Shown here piece after piece: positions 42,282 to 51,325 of a stretch of DNA of 64,000 nt. The notes beneath the pieces were generated by a model. It worked only from the letters and a program-made list of their open reading frames with translations, was not told where the DNA came from and searched no databases. A program made the translations under genes and the position numbers. How positions within the stretch are numbered: position 1 is the stretch's first letter; every line of letters begins with the position of its first letter. Source of the DNA: Ga0077555 sp964500805 (lineage in GTDB: Bacteria > Pseudomonadota > Alphaproteobacteria > Rhizobiales > Hyphomicrobiaceae); the NCBI GenBank assembly GCA_964500805.1, contig CAZCQH010000012.1, forward strand, positions 50,872-114,871, in the 5' to 3' direction.

Positions 42282-42746
42282 TCAGATTTGATCGTCAGAG
42301 GTCACTCCCGCCCCCTGCGCGCGATCGACTGCAGGATGCTGATATACAAAGTAACGCATTGCAACATAAGAACAAACGGTCGTTACCGCTGTCGCCCCGA
42401 GTAACGCTCCCAAGTGCGATAACGTGGGCCACAATAACAACAACGCTGCATAGAGCCCGTAGTTCAACGTGGCTGTCAGCACTGCGGAAGAGACGTACCG
42501 GCCGTATTCGGTCGCGGTTGGCGGCGCTGCAACTGCGAACGTGAGGCGGCGGTGCAGCAGCCAGCCGGCGGTCATTGCGCAGGCGATGGCGAACAAGCGC
42601 GCGATCAGCGGATGCAAGCCGGCAGTCCGCACCAGCAGATCCAGCACAGCAGCATCGACGAGGAACGCGGAGGAGCCCGAGATCAGAAAGCCGAGCCAAT
42701 GCTTTGCCGCACCGCGCGTGTCGAGTCGCAACTGATCTTTCTCCAT
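42282..42746 (-). CDS. GtrA-family flippase-like membrane protein
   Basis: The 154-residue protein has four transmembrane segments in two pairs: FLISGSSAFLVDAAVLDLLV and ARLFAIACAMTAGWLLHRRLTF, then a pair around YVSSAVLTATLNYGLYAALLL and LLGATAVTTVCSYVAMRYFV. The second helix with its 'HRRLTF' ending is diagnostic of the GtrA/DPMS family (PF04138), thought to flip polyprenyl-phosphate-linked sugars. Its start at 42746 lies 5 bp after the ChbG/HpnK stop, so the two are cotranscribed. It likely moves the product of the GT2 enzyme upstream. Confidence 0.9.
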   Translation of the reverse strand: MEKDQLRLDTRGAAKHWLGFLISGSSAFLVDAAVLDLLVRTAGLHPLIARLFAIACAMTAGWLLHRRLTFAVAAPPTATEYGRYVSSAVLTATLNYGLYAALLLLWPTLSHLGALLGATAVTTVCSYVAMRYFVYQHPAVDRAQGAGVTSDDQI

Positions 42747-42751
42747 CCGGC

Positions 42752-43630
42752 TCACCCGACCAGTGAGCGCCAGTCTATAGCGCCGGTTTCCGGATCGCGC
42801 GCCGGCCGCCAAATGCGGTGAGGCAGCTCAGGATTGGTGCGCAATGTTTCCAGTTCCTGCTGACGGCGCTCAACCACGGGATCAAGCCCCGCAAGCTCCG
42901 CATCCGGATAGCCTGGATGACACATGACGATATGCCCGGCACCGGTCAGCCGCATCGCGGCCGCGATCTCGATGTCGAACAGCCGCTCGGTGTCGAAACC
43001 CGAATAGCCGGAGAACCCGCGATTGACCGGAAAGCCCCTGCGGCGCGCAAGATAGGCAAAACCATAGGTAATCCCGGCGACAGTAAAAGCCTTCGCCATC
43101 TCGCCGCCACGCCCGGCGATGGAAAACGCCCGATCACCGGGATCCCGAATCAACGGTTTCGCCGCGTTCGGAAATGCCTCCGAGAGCGCTTTGAGCACTC
43201 CGCGCCGCAAGACTGGCAACGCGTGCACGTGCTGATGTCCGTCGATGTGGTCAGGCCGAAAGCCGGTCTGGCGCTCGAAGGCCAGCAGCTGCCGCAAAAC
43301 TTCATCGCGGATCTCACCGGCATCGACCTCGCGCTTCAGGACCTTGCGCAGCAGGTCGACGGGCGAGGGGAGGCGGTCCCCTGGCGCCAGGCGCGGCATG
43401 GCGCCGAGGGGTGCTCCGAGAGTGAAATTGAGGTGCAGCCCGATCGCCACCTTGGCGCGCACCGCGCCAAGCTTCTCGGCATCCCCCGCCCAGCGCGGAA
43501 ACGTAGTCATGGCGCTCAGCGCCGAGATGCGGCCCGCGTCGGCGAGTTCGAGGATGCCCCGCGAGACGCCTTCGGCCAAGCCATAATCATCGGCGCAGAG
43601 GATCACCGGACCAGGGCGCAGCCGAAACAC
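42752..43630 (-). CDS. ChbG/HpnK (YdjC-type) deacetylase
   Basis: The 292-residue carbohydrate deacetylase of the YdjC/ChbG fold has the metal/base motif CADDYGLAEGVSRGI (about 12-26), a second ligand in GLHLNFTLGAP, and FRPDHIDGHQHVHALPVL (about 143-160), the HxxxH-type zinc site. Relatives deacetylate chitooligosaccharides (ChbG), act in hopanoid biosynthesis loci (HpnK), or remove acetyl from undecaprenyl-phosphate-GalNAc for lipid A decoration (NaxD). No hopanoid genes are present in this window, whereas a GT2 gene precedes it (48 bp) and a GtrA flippase follows it (5 bp). The NaxD-like role is therefore the better inference. Confidence 0.87.
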   Translation of the reverse strand: MFRLRPGPVILCADDYGLAEGVSRGILELADAGRISALSAMTTFPRWAGDAEKLGAVRAKVAIGLHLNFTLGAPLGAMPRLAPGDRLPSPVDLLRKVLKREVDAGEIRDEVLRQLLAFERQTGFRPDHIDGHQHVHALPVLRRGVLKALSEAFPNAAKPLIRDPGDRAFSIAGRGGEMAKAFTVAGITYGFAYLARRRGFPVNRGFSGYSGFDTERLFDIEIAAAMRLTGAGHIVMCHPGYPDAELAGLDPVVERRQQELETLRTNPELPHRIWRPARDPETGAIDWRSLVG

Positions 43631-43678
43631 TTAGGCGATCTCCATTGAATGACGGCGCCATCTTTAGCGCAGTCGCGA

Positions 43679-44785
43679 TCAGGACTTGAGTGATGAAGCG
43701 TGGGATGCACCTGACCTGTCCTGGTGGTCGTTCAACCCGACGCGCTCGCCAACGACATAAAGCGGACGCCCCTTAACCTCCTCATAAACGCGGCCAAGAT
43801 ACTCGCCAATAACGCCGAGCGAGATCAGTTGCACGCCGGAGAGCAGCATCACGGACACGATCAAGGTCGGAAAGCCCGGCTGATCGACGCCGAAAAGCAA
43901 CGTTTTCGCCAGGAAGACGAGCACATAAAGGAACGCGAACGCAGACACGACGAGCCCCAGATAGGACCAGATCCGCAACGGAATAGTCGTGAACGAGGCC
44001 AGGCCATCGAGCGCGAAATGCAGCAGCTTCCGGGGCCGCCACCGCGATTGACCGAATTCGCGCGCATGCACGTCGTAGGCCACGCCGATGGATTTGAACC
44101 CGATCCAGGCATAAAGGCCCTTGTTGAACCGGGCACGCTCGCCGAGACGGTTCATGGCATCGACGGCTTTGCGGTCGAGAAGACGGAAATCGCCCGCTCC
44201 GTCAGGCAACTCCGTGCCGCTCAGCCATTCGAAAAGCCGATAGAAGAGCCGCGACGACCAGCGCATCAGCGCGGTGTCGGTATCCCGGTCGCGACGGCGG
44301 CCATAGACAATTTCGTAGCCCTCGTTCCACTTGGCGACAAATTCGCCGATCGCCTCGGGCGGATGTTGCAGATCGCCGTCCATGATGACGACACCATCGC
44401 CTGCTGCTGCCTCCAATCCGGCCGCCACGGCGATCTCCTTGCCGAAGTTACGGCTCAACGCGATAGCCTTGTAGCGCGGATCCCGGGCGTGAAGCTCCTT
44501 CAGCTCCGACAGCGTACGATCAGTCGAGCCATCATCGATGAAGATGACGTCCCAAGGGTGGCCGAGCGCGTCGAGTGCTCGGGTCAAGCGGCGCTCCAGC
44601 ACTGGGATTCCACGCGCCTCGTTCAAGACCGGAACGATAACGGTCAGGCTGCGCATTCGACCAATAGGCAACGCGGCAGGCGCCGCCTGAGGCGCCGTCA
44701 CTGGATCATCGTCGACGATGAAATCCTGCGCCGTTCGCGCGTTATGTGCATGTGTATCGGTCATCGTCATACCGGCTGAATGCAT
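43679..44785 (-). CDS. GT2 polyprenyl-phosphate glycosyltransferase (GtrB/ArnC/DPM-like)
   Basis: The 368-residue enzyme has the GT-A domain at about 45-280: LTVIVPVLNEARGIPVLERR, FIDDGSTDRTLSELKE, and the metal-binding DGDLQHPPEAIGEFV. FNKGLYAWIGFKSIGVAYDV and REFGQSRWRPRKLLHFALDG are the conserved catalytic region of the family. Two C-terminal transmembrane helices (IWSYLGLVVSAFAFLYVLVF; LIVSVMLLSGVQLISLGVIG) anchor it. It would load a sugar onto a polyprenyl phosphate at the inner face. It leads the operon GT2-ChbG/HpnK-GtrA. The N-terminal 45 residues are low-complexity and the true start may be ATG 44770 or 44764. Confidence 0.92.
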   Translation of the reverse strand: MHSAGMTMTDTHAHNARTAQDFIVDDDPVTAPQAAPAALPIGRMRSLTVIVPVLNEARGIPVLERRLTRALDALGHPWDVIFIDDGSTDRTLSELKELHARDPRYKAIALSRNFGKEIAVAAGLEAAAGDGVVIMDGDLQHPPEAIGEFVAKWNEGYEIVYGRRRDRDTDTALMRWSSRLFYRLFEWLSGTELPDGAGDFRLLDRKAVDAMNRLGERARFNKGLYAWIGFKSIGVAYDVHAREFGQSRWRPRKLLHFALDGLASFTTIPLRIWSYLGLVVSAFAFLYVLVFLAKTLLFGVDQPGFPTLIVSVMLLSGVQLISLGVIGEYLGRVYEEVKGRPLYVVGERVGLNDHQDRSGASHASSLKS

Positions 44786-44894
44786 ACCCCACGGGCATGT
44801 TTAATTTCCAGCAGATTCAATGCGCCACATCGGTACTTTGGCGACGCGTCGGGCGCTCCCATTGCTGGAAGGCGGTGATGCCGTCGATCGCGCC

Positions 44895-45611
44895 TCATGG
44901 AGATTGAGCGAGACGAGGAGCGATGACGAGGCGTTCGGGCTGGCGCGTGGTGCCGGCTAATGAAAACGTCACCTCGACGAGCAGCGGCAGCGTCGGCCGG
45001 TTGGCCCAGACCGAGGACCAGACCTCGACGCTCCGTGCAGGCGCCTGGCCGAAATAGCGGAGCTCGAGGGTGCCAATGTCCTCCACCAGCAGCGTCTCGG
45101 ATCGGCCAACGGTTTTTTTGCCTGCAGCTTGCGGGCCTTGGCCGACCGTGGCATCGAAAGAACTGCCCAACTCGTAAGGTTGCAGCGCCAGCACCAAGTT
45201 GCGGCCTGCGCCACCGGCCCGCGGGCGTGCCTCGAGAGAGAAAACCTGGAGACCGCCACTATCGAGGCTCTGCGGCGCCGGTGCGACAAAGGCCAAGGTC
45301 TCGCCCCGTCCTTCGAAAAGCAACGTGCTCGCGGCGGTCCCGGCCCGACCAATGGGAGCGGGGACCGTAGCTGCCAGCGCGCGCCGCAGCGTGTCGGTGG
45401 CCGTCGCCAGGGATGCCGATCGCTCGAGTTGCGCATCCGCCTGCCAGGACTGGCGCGCCATGCGCAGGGTTGCGGGCATCAGCGAGAGGAGCAACGCCAG
45501 CAGTGCGAGCGAGACGAGGATCTCGATCAGCGTGTAGCCGGCATCGGTGCTGCTCGAAAAATTGTGCTCGGGTTCACGACGCTGGTCATGATGATAGTCA
45601 TGGAGGTGCAT
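44895..45611 (-). CDS. gspJ: Type II secretion minor pseudopilin GspJ
   Basis: The 238-residue pseudopilin has a leader ending DAG (Gly25), then YTLIEILVSLALLALLLSLM with Glu30 at +5. The large soluble part with LVEDIGTLELRYFGQ and a final VTFSLAGT strand fits GspJ, which forms the pseudopilus tip with GspI and GspK. ATG 45611 overlaps the gspI stop (TGATG), a translational coupling, so 45611 was chosen over the GTG at 45614. It is the last gene of the gspEFHIJ run on the minus strand. GspK, which normally comes next, is instead at 1674. Confidence 0.88.
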   Translation of the reverse strand: MHLHDYHHDQRREPEHNFSSSTDAGYTLIEILVSLALLALLLSLMPATLRMARQSWQADAQLERSASLATATDTLRRALAATVPAPIGRAGTAASTLLFEGRGETLAFVAPAPQSLDSGGLQVFSLEARPRAGGAGRNLVLALQPYELGSSFDATVGQGPQAAGKKTVGRSETLLVEDIGTLELRYFGQAPARSVEVWSSVWANRPTLPLLVEVTFSLAGTTRQPERLVIAPRLAQSP

Positions 45612-46021
45612 CACGATCCCCGCGTCAGCTTGAGGGTCGTCAGCGTCAGCGGCCGCCGGGCGCTTCCCGTGGCGCTGCGCGGCGCTGCGGTGACAGTTAC
45701 CCAGCAGGCTTTCGCCGCATCCGCCGGAGCTTCAGCGCTGCCATCTGACGCACGATACGGCGTGACAACGACACGCCACGCGATGCCGTTAGGCGCCGTC
45801 CCCTCGCGTGTGCCGGGAGTCAGTGGGGAGGTGACACCCGTTTCCTCGAGCAATGCTTGTGCGAGCGCAAGGGCACGCTTGTCGGCTTCGGCGGCCGAAA
45901 CGCCGCGCCAGCTGCGGGTGATGCCGGTGCTGAACCAGATCAGCAGGCCTGTGAACACCGCCAGCGCAATCAGCGTCTCGAGCAACGTAAAGCCTGCACT
46001 GCGATGTCCGTTCTGCGTCAC
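45611..46021 (-). CDS. gspI: Type II secretion minor pseudopilin GspI
   Basis: The protein of 136 residues from GTG 46021 has leader HRSAG, then FTLLETLIALAVFTGLLIWF with Glu at +5. The GTG overlaps the gspH TGA (GTGA), which decides the start; the open frame itself runs 40 codons further into gspH. Its middle and end (WRVVVTPYRA, LTTLKLTRG) are consistent with GspI. It binds GspJ and GspK to nucleate the pseudopilus. Confidence 0.86.
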   Translation of the reverse strand: MTQNGHRSAGFTLLETLIALAVFTGLLIWFSTGITRSWRGVSAAEADKRALALAQALLEETGVTSPLTPGTREGTAPNGIAWRVVVTPYRASDGSAEAPADAAKACWVTVTAAPRSATGSARRPLTLTTLKLTRGS

Positions 46022-46500
46022 AGCGTGCTTCCGTCCTGGGTGCGCACGTGGCCGGAGAGCCAGTCGAGAACGAGGCGCCCGCTCGCTTGGCCACGCCGCA
46101 GGCGGATGCTGCCACCACTGCTGCTGCCGTCGGGATAGAACCAAAAGGCAACGGATTCGCCGCCCGTATTCGCCGTTGCAGCGGTGGCGTCGACCTCGAT
46201 ACCGCTTGGCAGCGGACGGCGCGTTTTGCCGTTGCCAGTGACAATGGCCCGGTCTGCCATATCGATGCGCACGATTGCCTCGCGGTTTTCGCGAATTGCG
46301 GCGAGGCGGGCGAGACGCAGCTCACCCGCCACCTCGCGCAGTGCCGATTCCAGCAAGCGGTCACCGCCGGATCGTGCAAAGAGCGGCTGCAATGCTACGA
46401 TCGCCAACCCGCCGATCAGGAGCGCAAGCAATAGTTCCAGCAGCGTGAAGCCTGCTTCGCGCGATGCGGCAGGACGGCTTTGTCGTCGCCGTATCATCAT
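46018..46500 (-). CDS. gspH: Type II secretion minor pseudopilin GspH
   Basis: The 160-residue protein has a short basic leader ending REAG (Gly17), FTLLELLLALLIGGLAIVAL with Glu22 at +5, and a soluble domain where ESALREVAGELRLARLAAI and a SGIEVDATAA strand follow the usual GspH/FimT pattern. ATG 46500 overlaps the gspF stop (ATGA). GspH joins the pseudopilus near its tip. gspG, the normal neighbour before gspH, is not in this cluster. Confidence 0.88.
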   Translation of the reverse strand: MMIRRRQSRPAASREAGFTLLELLLALLIGGLAIVALQPLFARSGGDRLLESALREVAGELRLARLAAIRENREAIVRIDMADRAIVTGNGKTRRPLPSGIEVDATAATANTGGESVAFWFYPDGSSSGGSIRLRRGQASGRLVLDWLSGHVRTQDGSTL

Positions 46501-47726
46501 CGGAACGCCAGATCGTTGAGCCCGACGATGGCGCCCATCACAGAGATCAGGATGCCGCCGACCAGAATACCGATGGCAATCGTCAGCGCGGGCGCCAGCA
46601 CCGTGACGAGGCGCTGCAGCTCGCGCTGGAGTGCCGTCTCCTCGAGCTCCTGCAGCCGCGCGAGCATCACATCGAGCTGCCCTGTTCGCTCTCCGACGAC
46701 GGTCATGCGTAGAGCCAGCGGCGCGAAGAGGCCGGTGCGTTCCAGGACCTCGGAAAGTTGACCGCCATTGGAAAGATGCTCCTCGGCCAGACGCGCAGCA
46801 TCGCGATAACGGCTGTTCGCATTGGCGTTGCCGGCGACGCGAATTGCTTCCAGTGGCGCAACGCCGTTCTTCAGCAGCGTTGCAAGCGTCCCGGCGAATC
46901 GGCCGGTTTCGCGGCGCCGCACGAGCCGGCCGACGATTGGCATGCTCAGGACCAACTGGTCCCAGGTCGCGGCAAGTGCCGCGCTACGCCGCGCAAGCAG
47001 CGCCAAGATCGGAAGTGCGACGACGGCCGGCAGCGCCCAAGTCCAGTGCGCCACGGCGAACCGGCGCAGGCCATCGAGAGCCGCGACCATGGCGGGTGGC
47101 GCACTGCGGGCTTCTTCGAACAGCGGCATCAGCGCGGGGATCAACACAGCGATGATGAGCGTCAACGTCGCCGCAGCCGCAGCCAACAGCGTCAGCGGAT
47201 AGATCAATGCCGATCGCAGCTCTGCACGCAGCTTCTCGCTTCGCTCCAGGTCAGTCGCAATTGCCGACAGCGCAGCGGCGAGATTGCCGCTGCGCTCGCC
47301 GGCCGCCAGCAGCCGGCAATAGGCGGGGGGAATGTCGCTGCTCTGGGCGGCAAACGCCTCCGACAGAGCGGCGCCGCCCATCACGCGCTCGAGGACATCG
47401 CCGATCAGCCGCCGGGTAGACGCCGGCAGGGACGGCTGCAATTCTACGATGCGCAGAGCGTCTTCGAGCGTCAAGTCGGCGGAAGTGAGCGTGGCGAGCT
47501 CGCGCGTCAGCAGCATCAGCGCATGCGATGAAAGCCGTCCACCGGCGACACGAGCCATTCTGCTCGCAGCACTCGTTCCTCCATTCGACGCGCCCTCAGC
47601 GATCGACACCGGCGTCGCGCCCTGCCGGTGCAAGGCGTCGAGCGCCGCCTGACGCGTCGGCGCAGCAATCTCGCCTTCGCGCAGCTCGCCGCGGGCATCA
47701 TAGGTCCTGTAGATGAACACCGCCAT
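46497..47726 (-). CDS. gspF: Type II secretion inner-membrane platform protein GspF
   Basis: The 409-residue protein starts MAVFIYRTYDARGELREGEI and has two GspF domains, each followed by hydrophobic segments, e.g. LRAELRSALIYPLTLLAAAA after the first and RFAGTLATLLKNGVAPLEAI in the second, with a C-terminal membrane helix ALTIAIGILVGGILISVMGA. It forms the inner-membrane platform that GspE drives. ATG 47726 overlaps the gspE stop (TGATG). The family call is strong. Confidence 0.94.
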   Translation of the reverse strand: MAVFIYRTYDARGELREGEIAAPTRQAALDALHRQGATPVSIAEGASNGGTSAASRMARVAGGRLSSHALMLLTRELATLTSADLTLEDALRIVELQPSLPASTRRLIGDVLERVMGGAALSEAFAAQSSDIPPAYCRLLAAGERSGNLAAALSAIATDLERSEKLRAELRSALIYPLTLLAAAAATLTLIIAVLIPALMPLFEEARSAPPAMVAALDGLRRFAVAHWTWALPAVVALPILALLARRSAALAATWDQLVLSMPIVGRLVRRRETGRFAGTLATLLKNGVAPLEAIRVAGNANANSRYRDAARLAEEHLSNGGQLSEVLERTGLFAPLALRMTVVGERTGQLDVMLARLQELEETALQRELQRLVTVLAPALTIAIGILVGGILISVMGAIVGLNDLAFR

Positions 47727-49468
47727 CAAATGCCCCTGGCGACGCGCAGTACTTCATCGAGAGTCGTGGCGCCGGCAGCGACTTTGGCGACGCCATCGGC
47801 CAGCATCGGGCGCATTCCGGCTGTCGCCGCTGCGGCTGCTATCGCCGCTTCGCCGCCCTTTCCGACGAGCGCCTCGGCAACGCCCCCATCGATCACCAGA
47901 AGCTCGGCGACCGCAAGGCGGCCGCGATAGCCTGTGTTGCGACAGTGGGCGCAGCCGGCGGGCTCGCGCACGTTGGCGAGGTCGAACGTCAGTGACGGGT
48001 GCGATGCACCGAGCTGGTCGACGCATGCCCGCAGCGCTGGAGATGGCTTTGCCGGACGCGCGCAGTGAACGCACAGCCGCCTGACCAGCCGCTGAGCCAA
48101 GGCGCCCTTCAGCGTCGAGGCGATGAGATAGTCCTCGACGCCCATATCGAGAAGCCGCGCCACGGTCGCCGGCGCGCTGTTGGTGTGCAAGGTCGAGAGC
48201 ACGAGATGGCCGGTCAATGCCGATTGCATGGCCATTTGCGCTGTCTCGAGGTCGCGAATTTCACCGACCATGATGATGTTCGGATCCTGGCGCAGAATTG
48301 AGCGCAGCGCGTTCGCGAACGTGAGCCCAATGCGCGGCTGCACTTGCACCTGCGAAACGCCGGCAAGTTGCGTCTCGACCGGGTCCTCGATGGTGAACAT
48401 TTTCTGCGACGGACAATTGAGCCGGCTCAGCGCCGCATAGAGCGTCGTCGACTTGCCACTCCCCGTGGGCCCAGTCACCAGAATGAGGCCGTTCGGCTTC
48501 TCGAGAAGAGCGAGAAACTGCATGAGCAGCGGGCCCGCGAAGCCCAGGACCTCGAAATCGAGCGCAACCTTGCCGCGATCGAGAATGCGCAGCACGACGC
48601 TTTCGCCCTTCAACGTCGGCATCGTCGAGACGCGCAGCTCCACGTCACGGCCTCGAACCGTGCTGCGGATGCGTCCGTCCTGCGGCAGACGACGCTCGGC
48701 GATATTGAGGCGGGCCATGATCTTCAGGCGCGAGATGATGGCGGCGGCGCTCTGGGCCGGTAGCACGGCAGCCGTGTCGAGCTCGCCATCGATGCGCTGG
48801 CGCACGTGGAGGCCGGTGTCGGTCGCCTCGAAATGGATGTCGGATGCGTCGGCTTCGATGGCGCGCTGGATAGTGTCGTGCACAAGGCGAACCACCGGGG
48901 CCTCACTCGCCATGTCGGTGAGGCGGCGAATATCTTCATCACCCGCATCATCGTCCTCGGCGAAACCGGAATGAGCCGTGCGACCGGCCGCCTCGCCATA
49001 GAGCCGCTCAATGGCGCGAATGATGTCGGCGGGCGCCGCGATGGCGATCCGCACCGGCCGGCCGAGATGGAATGACAATGCAGCCGCGGTATCGTCCTGG
49101 AAGGGATCGGCGACCGCGACCAACAATGAAGCATTGTCCTCGGCAATGGGCAGGCAGGCGCGCCGGCGCAAAAAGTCAGGCTCGAGGTTCGGCACCTCGA
49201 GAGGCTGCTCGGGAAAGTCCGCAGCCGTCACCAAAGGCAGACCGAGATATCCGGCGGCAAGCCGCGCAAGGTCGGCTTCCGATACGAGGCCAAGCCGCGT
49301 CAGAACGAGATCGAACCGCTCGCCCGTTTCGCGGGCGGCGCGCTCCGGCCGTTTCAGGGATTCGGCATCAAGCCTCCCCTGCTCGCAAACGTAGGCGCCG
49401 AAGTCACGAGCAAAGCCCGGCGCCCAAGGATCTCGCGTCGCGTGGGGGGCAAGGGTTAAGTCAGTCAT
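47726..49468 (-). CDS. gspE: Type II secretion ATPase GspE
   Basis: The 580-residue cytosolic hexameric ATPase powers pseudopilus assembly. An N1E-like domain (about 20-160) binds GspL. Walker A GPTGSGKS is at 333-340, the Asp box precedes it (TIEDPVE at 359-365), Walker B IIMVGEIRD is at 398-406, and His box STLHTNSA is at 425-432. The tetracysteine zinc motif CxxC...CxxC (466/469 and 506/509) is intact. ATG 49468 was chosen over the upstream open frame start 49522. It heads the gspEFHIJ run, and gspL diverges from it. Confidence 0.96.
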   Translation of the reverse strand: MTDLTLAPHATRDPWAPGFARDFGAYVCEQGRLDAESLKRPERAARETGERFDLVLTRLGLVSEADLARLAAGYLGLPLVTAADFPEQPLEVPNLEPDFLRRRACLPIAEDNASLLVAVADPFQDDTAAALSFHLGRPVRIAIAAPADIIRAIERLYGEAAGRTAHSGFAEDDDAGDEDIRRLTDMASEAPVVRLVHDTIQRAIEADASDIHFEATDTGLHVRQRIDGELDTAAVLPAQSAAAIISRLKIMARLNIAERRLPQDGRIRSTVRGRDVELRVSTMPTLKGESVVLRILDRGKVALDFEVLGFAGPLLMQFLALLEKPNGLILVTGPTGSGKSTTLYAALSRLNCPSQKMFTIEDPVETQLAGVSQVQVQPRIGLTFANALRSILRQDPNIIMVGEIRDLETAQMAMQSALTGHLVLSTLHTNSAPATVARLLDMGVEDYLIASTLKGALAQRLVRRLCVHCARPAKPSPALRACVDQLGASHPSLTFDLANVREPAGCAHCRNTGYRGRLAVAELLVIDGGVAEALVGKGGEAAIAAAAATAGMRPMLADGVAKVAAGATTLDEVLRVARGI

Positions 49469-49510
49469 GACGGGGCCAGTGAGGAAGCGACAGGAGACGT
49501 TCGAAATGTC

Positions 49511-49530
49511 ATGGTAGTACAATATACCAT
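49511..49530. promoter_or_regulatory. Palindrome in the gspE/gspL divergent promoter region
   Basis: ATGGTA and TACCAT are the arms of an imperfect palindrome, ATGGTAGTACAATATACCAT, in the AT-rich 143-bp gap between the divergent gsp operons. It could hold overlapping promoters (TACAATAT is a plausible -10) and a shared regulator site. Confidence 0.5.
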
Positions 49531-49611
49531 AGAATGGAGCTGTCGTGCCGAGCTGCGTGCCGACCGGTTAAATCAAGAGCCGTTCCAATCGACGCCCTCG
49601 TCGGAGTTGCC

Positions 49612-50724
49612 GTGACGCCCAGTTTTCCGACTTTGACCGAGCCGATCGAGCGTTTCTTTGCGTGGTGGACCGCAGAGCTCAGGTCGCTTGTGCCGAAGCG
49701 AAGCACGGCAGGATCGAGAGGCCGGCGCTTCGTGCTCTCGCTGGAAGCAGACGGACCGAGACTCTATGCGGAACGCGGTACAAAGCGCTCCGAATTGACA
49801 CGAGCCACTGTTCCACAGGAACGGGCGATCGAAATCGAGACGCTGCTTGCCGCTCACAAGCGCCGGCAACCCGGCATACCTATTGTGTTGCGCCTGCCCA
49901 TCAGCCTGGGGCTCGAACGCACGATCCAAATTCCGGCGAGTGCCACCGCCGACGCCCATGCCATTGCGACGCTCGACCTCGAGCGCGCCACACCTTTCCG
50001 GCGCCAGGATGTGCTCGCGGCACACGAGGTGACTGAAAGCGGCGCGGCGACGGGGAAAGTCCGCCTTCGTCAGATCGTCTTCAAGCGCGACGCGGTCCGC
50101 GAGGCGCAGGCGTCCCTCGTCCGTCACGGGCTCGAGCCCGACCGCATTGAATGCTGGGACGCGCGCATGCAGGCGCCGCTGCCGATGGACTTCCTCGACT
50201 GGGACCGCATCGAAGCTCCACCTCAGCGCGCGCTGCTGCCGAAGCTGCTGCTCGTCTCGGCGGCGGCGCTTGCGCTGTTCGCGGCCAACACGGTCATCAC
50301 GCGCTACGAAGCGGCCGAAGCCGAGGCACGCGCCGAAGTCGACCGGTATCGCAGGACGATTGCAGCATCCGGTGCCGCCAGGGCCGAAGTGCAAGCGAGC
50401 GAGCAGCGCACGGCTCAGCTCGTCGCGTGGCGAAACGGGCTCACCTCACGGGCTGAGCTGATCGAAACGCTCACGCGATTGCTGCCTGATACGGATTATC
50501 TCACCGAGTTGCGCATCGAGGGCCGCGAGATCGAAATGTCCGGCTACAGCGCCTCGACAGCACAACTCGTGCCGCTCATCGAGCGCTCCGGTGCCTTCAC
50601 CGGCACCACCCTCGCAGCGCCTGCGGTTCTCGATCAACGAACGGGAAAGGAGCGGTTCACGATAAAGACGCGAATCGGGGTGGATGGCGTGGCGGCCAGG
50701 GGCCGGCCGGGGCAAGGCGGCTGA
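49612..50724 (+). CDS. gspL: Type II secretion protein GspL
   Basis: The protein of about 370 residues from GTG 49612 has an actin-like cytosolic half (about 1-210; VLRLPISLGLERTIQIP and ATLDLERATPFRRQDVLAAH are characteristic), one transmembrane segment (LLPKLLLVSAAALALFAANTV, near 215-235), and a periplasmic PilN-like/ferredoxin-like domain (ELIETLTRLLPDTDYLTELR, then IEMSGYSAS). GspL anchors GspE to the membrane platform and pairs with GspM. The GTG has GGAG 5 bases upstream; an in-frame ATG at 49534 lies in the divergent promoter zone. gspM starts one base after its stop. Confidence 0.88.
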   Translation: MTPSFPTLTEPIERFFAWWTAELRSLVPKRSTAGSRGRRFVLSLEADGPRLYAERGTKRSELTRATVPQERAIEIETLLAAHKRRQPGIPIVLRLPISLGLERTIQIPASATADAHAIATLDLERATPFRRQDVLAAHEVTESGAATGKVRLRQIVFKRDAVREAQASLVRHGLEPDRIECWDARMQAPLPMDFLDWDRIEAPPQRALLPKLLLVSAAALALFAANTVITRYEAAEAEARAEVDRYRRTIAASGAARAEVQASEQRTAQLVAWRNGLTSRAELIETLTRLLPDTDYLTELRIEGREIEMSGYSASTAQLVPLIERSGAFTGTTLAAPAVLDQRTGKERFTIKTRIGVDGVAARGRPGQGG

Positions 50725-50725
50725 C

Positions 50726-51325
50726 ATGATGATGAACTCACTGCACGCCACGACACGCAAGCTCGCTGCCTTGGCACTCGCCGGGCTCGTCGCACTCGCG
50801 CTCTACTTGCTGGTGCTGGCGCCGGCCTACGCGCGTTTCCAGAGCGCGCGCGATGCGCTCGACGGCCAGCGTCAACTGCTCGCGCGGCTCAAGCAACAGG
50901 CAGTTGGCCAAGGAAGCAACGCGGCCACCGGCAACGCCACCGCCCTCGACACGGCAAGAAGCTTCTACCTAAGCGGCGAGAGCGATGCCGTCATGGCCGC
51001 CGCGCTGCAGTCGGCGCTGAGCGCAAAGGGCGAAGCGGGCGGGTGGCGGGTTGTCAGCACGCGAGTGCTACCGCTCAAGCAGGAAGGCGCGCTGCATCTC
51101 ATCGGCATCGAAGGCCGGCTCGAGACGACGGTCGACGGCCTTCAGCGACTGTTGCTCGCGCTGGAAGCCGGACGGCCGCTGCTCGTGGTGACGGCATTGC
51201 AGGCGACACCTGCGGCGGCGCTATCCGCGCCGGGCGCAACTGAGCGCGATGGCGAGCTGACCGTCAGGCTCGAGCTCTATGCGGCGGCGCTGCCCGAACT
51301 GGAGCGTGGTCATGGCTCGCGCTGA
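50726..51325 (+). CDS. gspM: Type II secretion protein GspM
   Basis: The 199-residue bitopic protein has a transmembrane helix LAALALAGLVALALYLLVLA (about 13-32) followed by a periplasmic coiled segment and a ferredoxin-like domain: AALQSALSAKGEAGGWRV and GIEGRLETTVDGLQRLLLAL. GspM binds GspL and stabilises the platform. ATG 50726 directly follows the gspL TGA with one base between. The GspN/C-like gene overlaps its end by 14 bases. Confidence 0.85.
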   Translation: MMMNSLHATTRKLAALALAGLVALALYLLVLAPAYARFQSARDALDGQRQLLARLKQQAVGQGSNAATGNATALDTARSFYLSGESDAVMAAALQSALSAKGEAGGWRVVSTRVLPLKQEGALHLIGIEGRLETTVDGLQRLLLALEAGRPLLVVTALQATPAAALSAPGATERDGELTVRLELYAAALPELERGHGSR

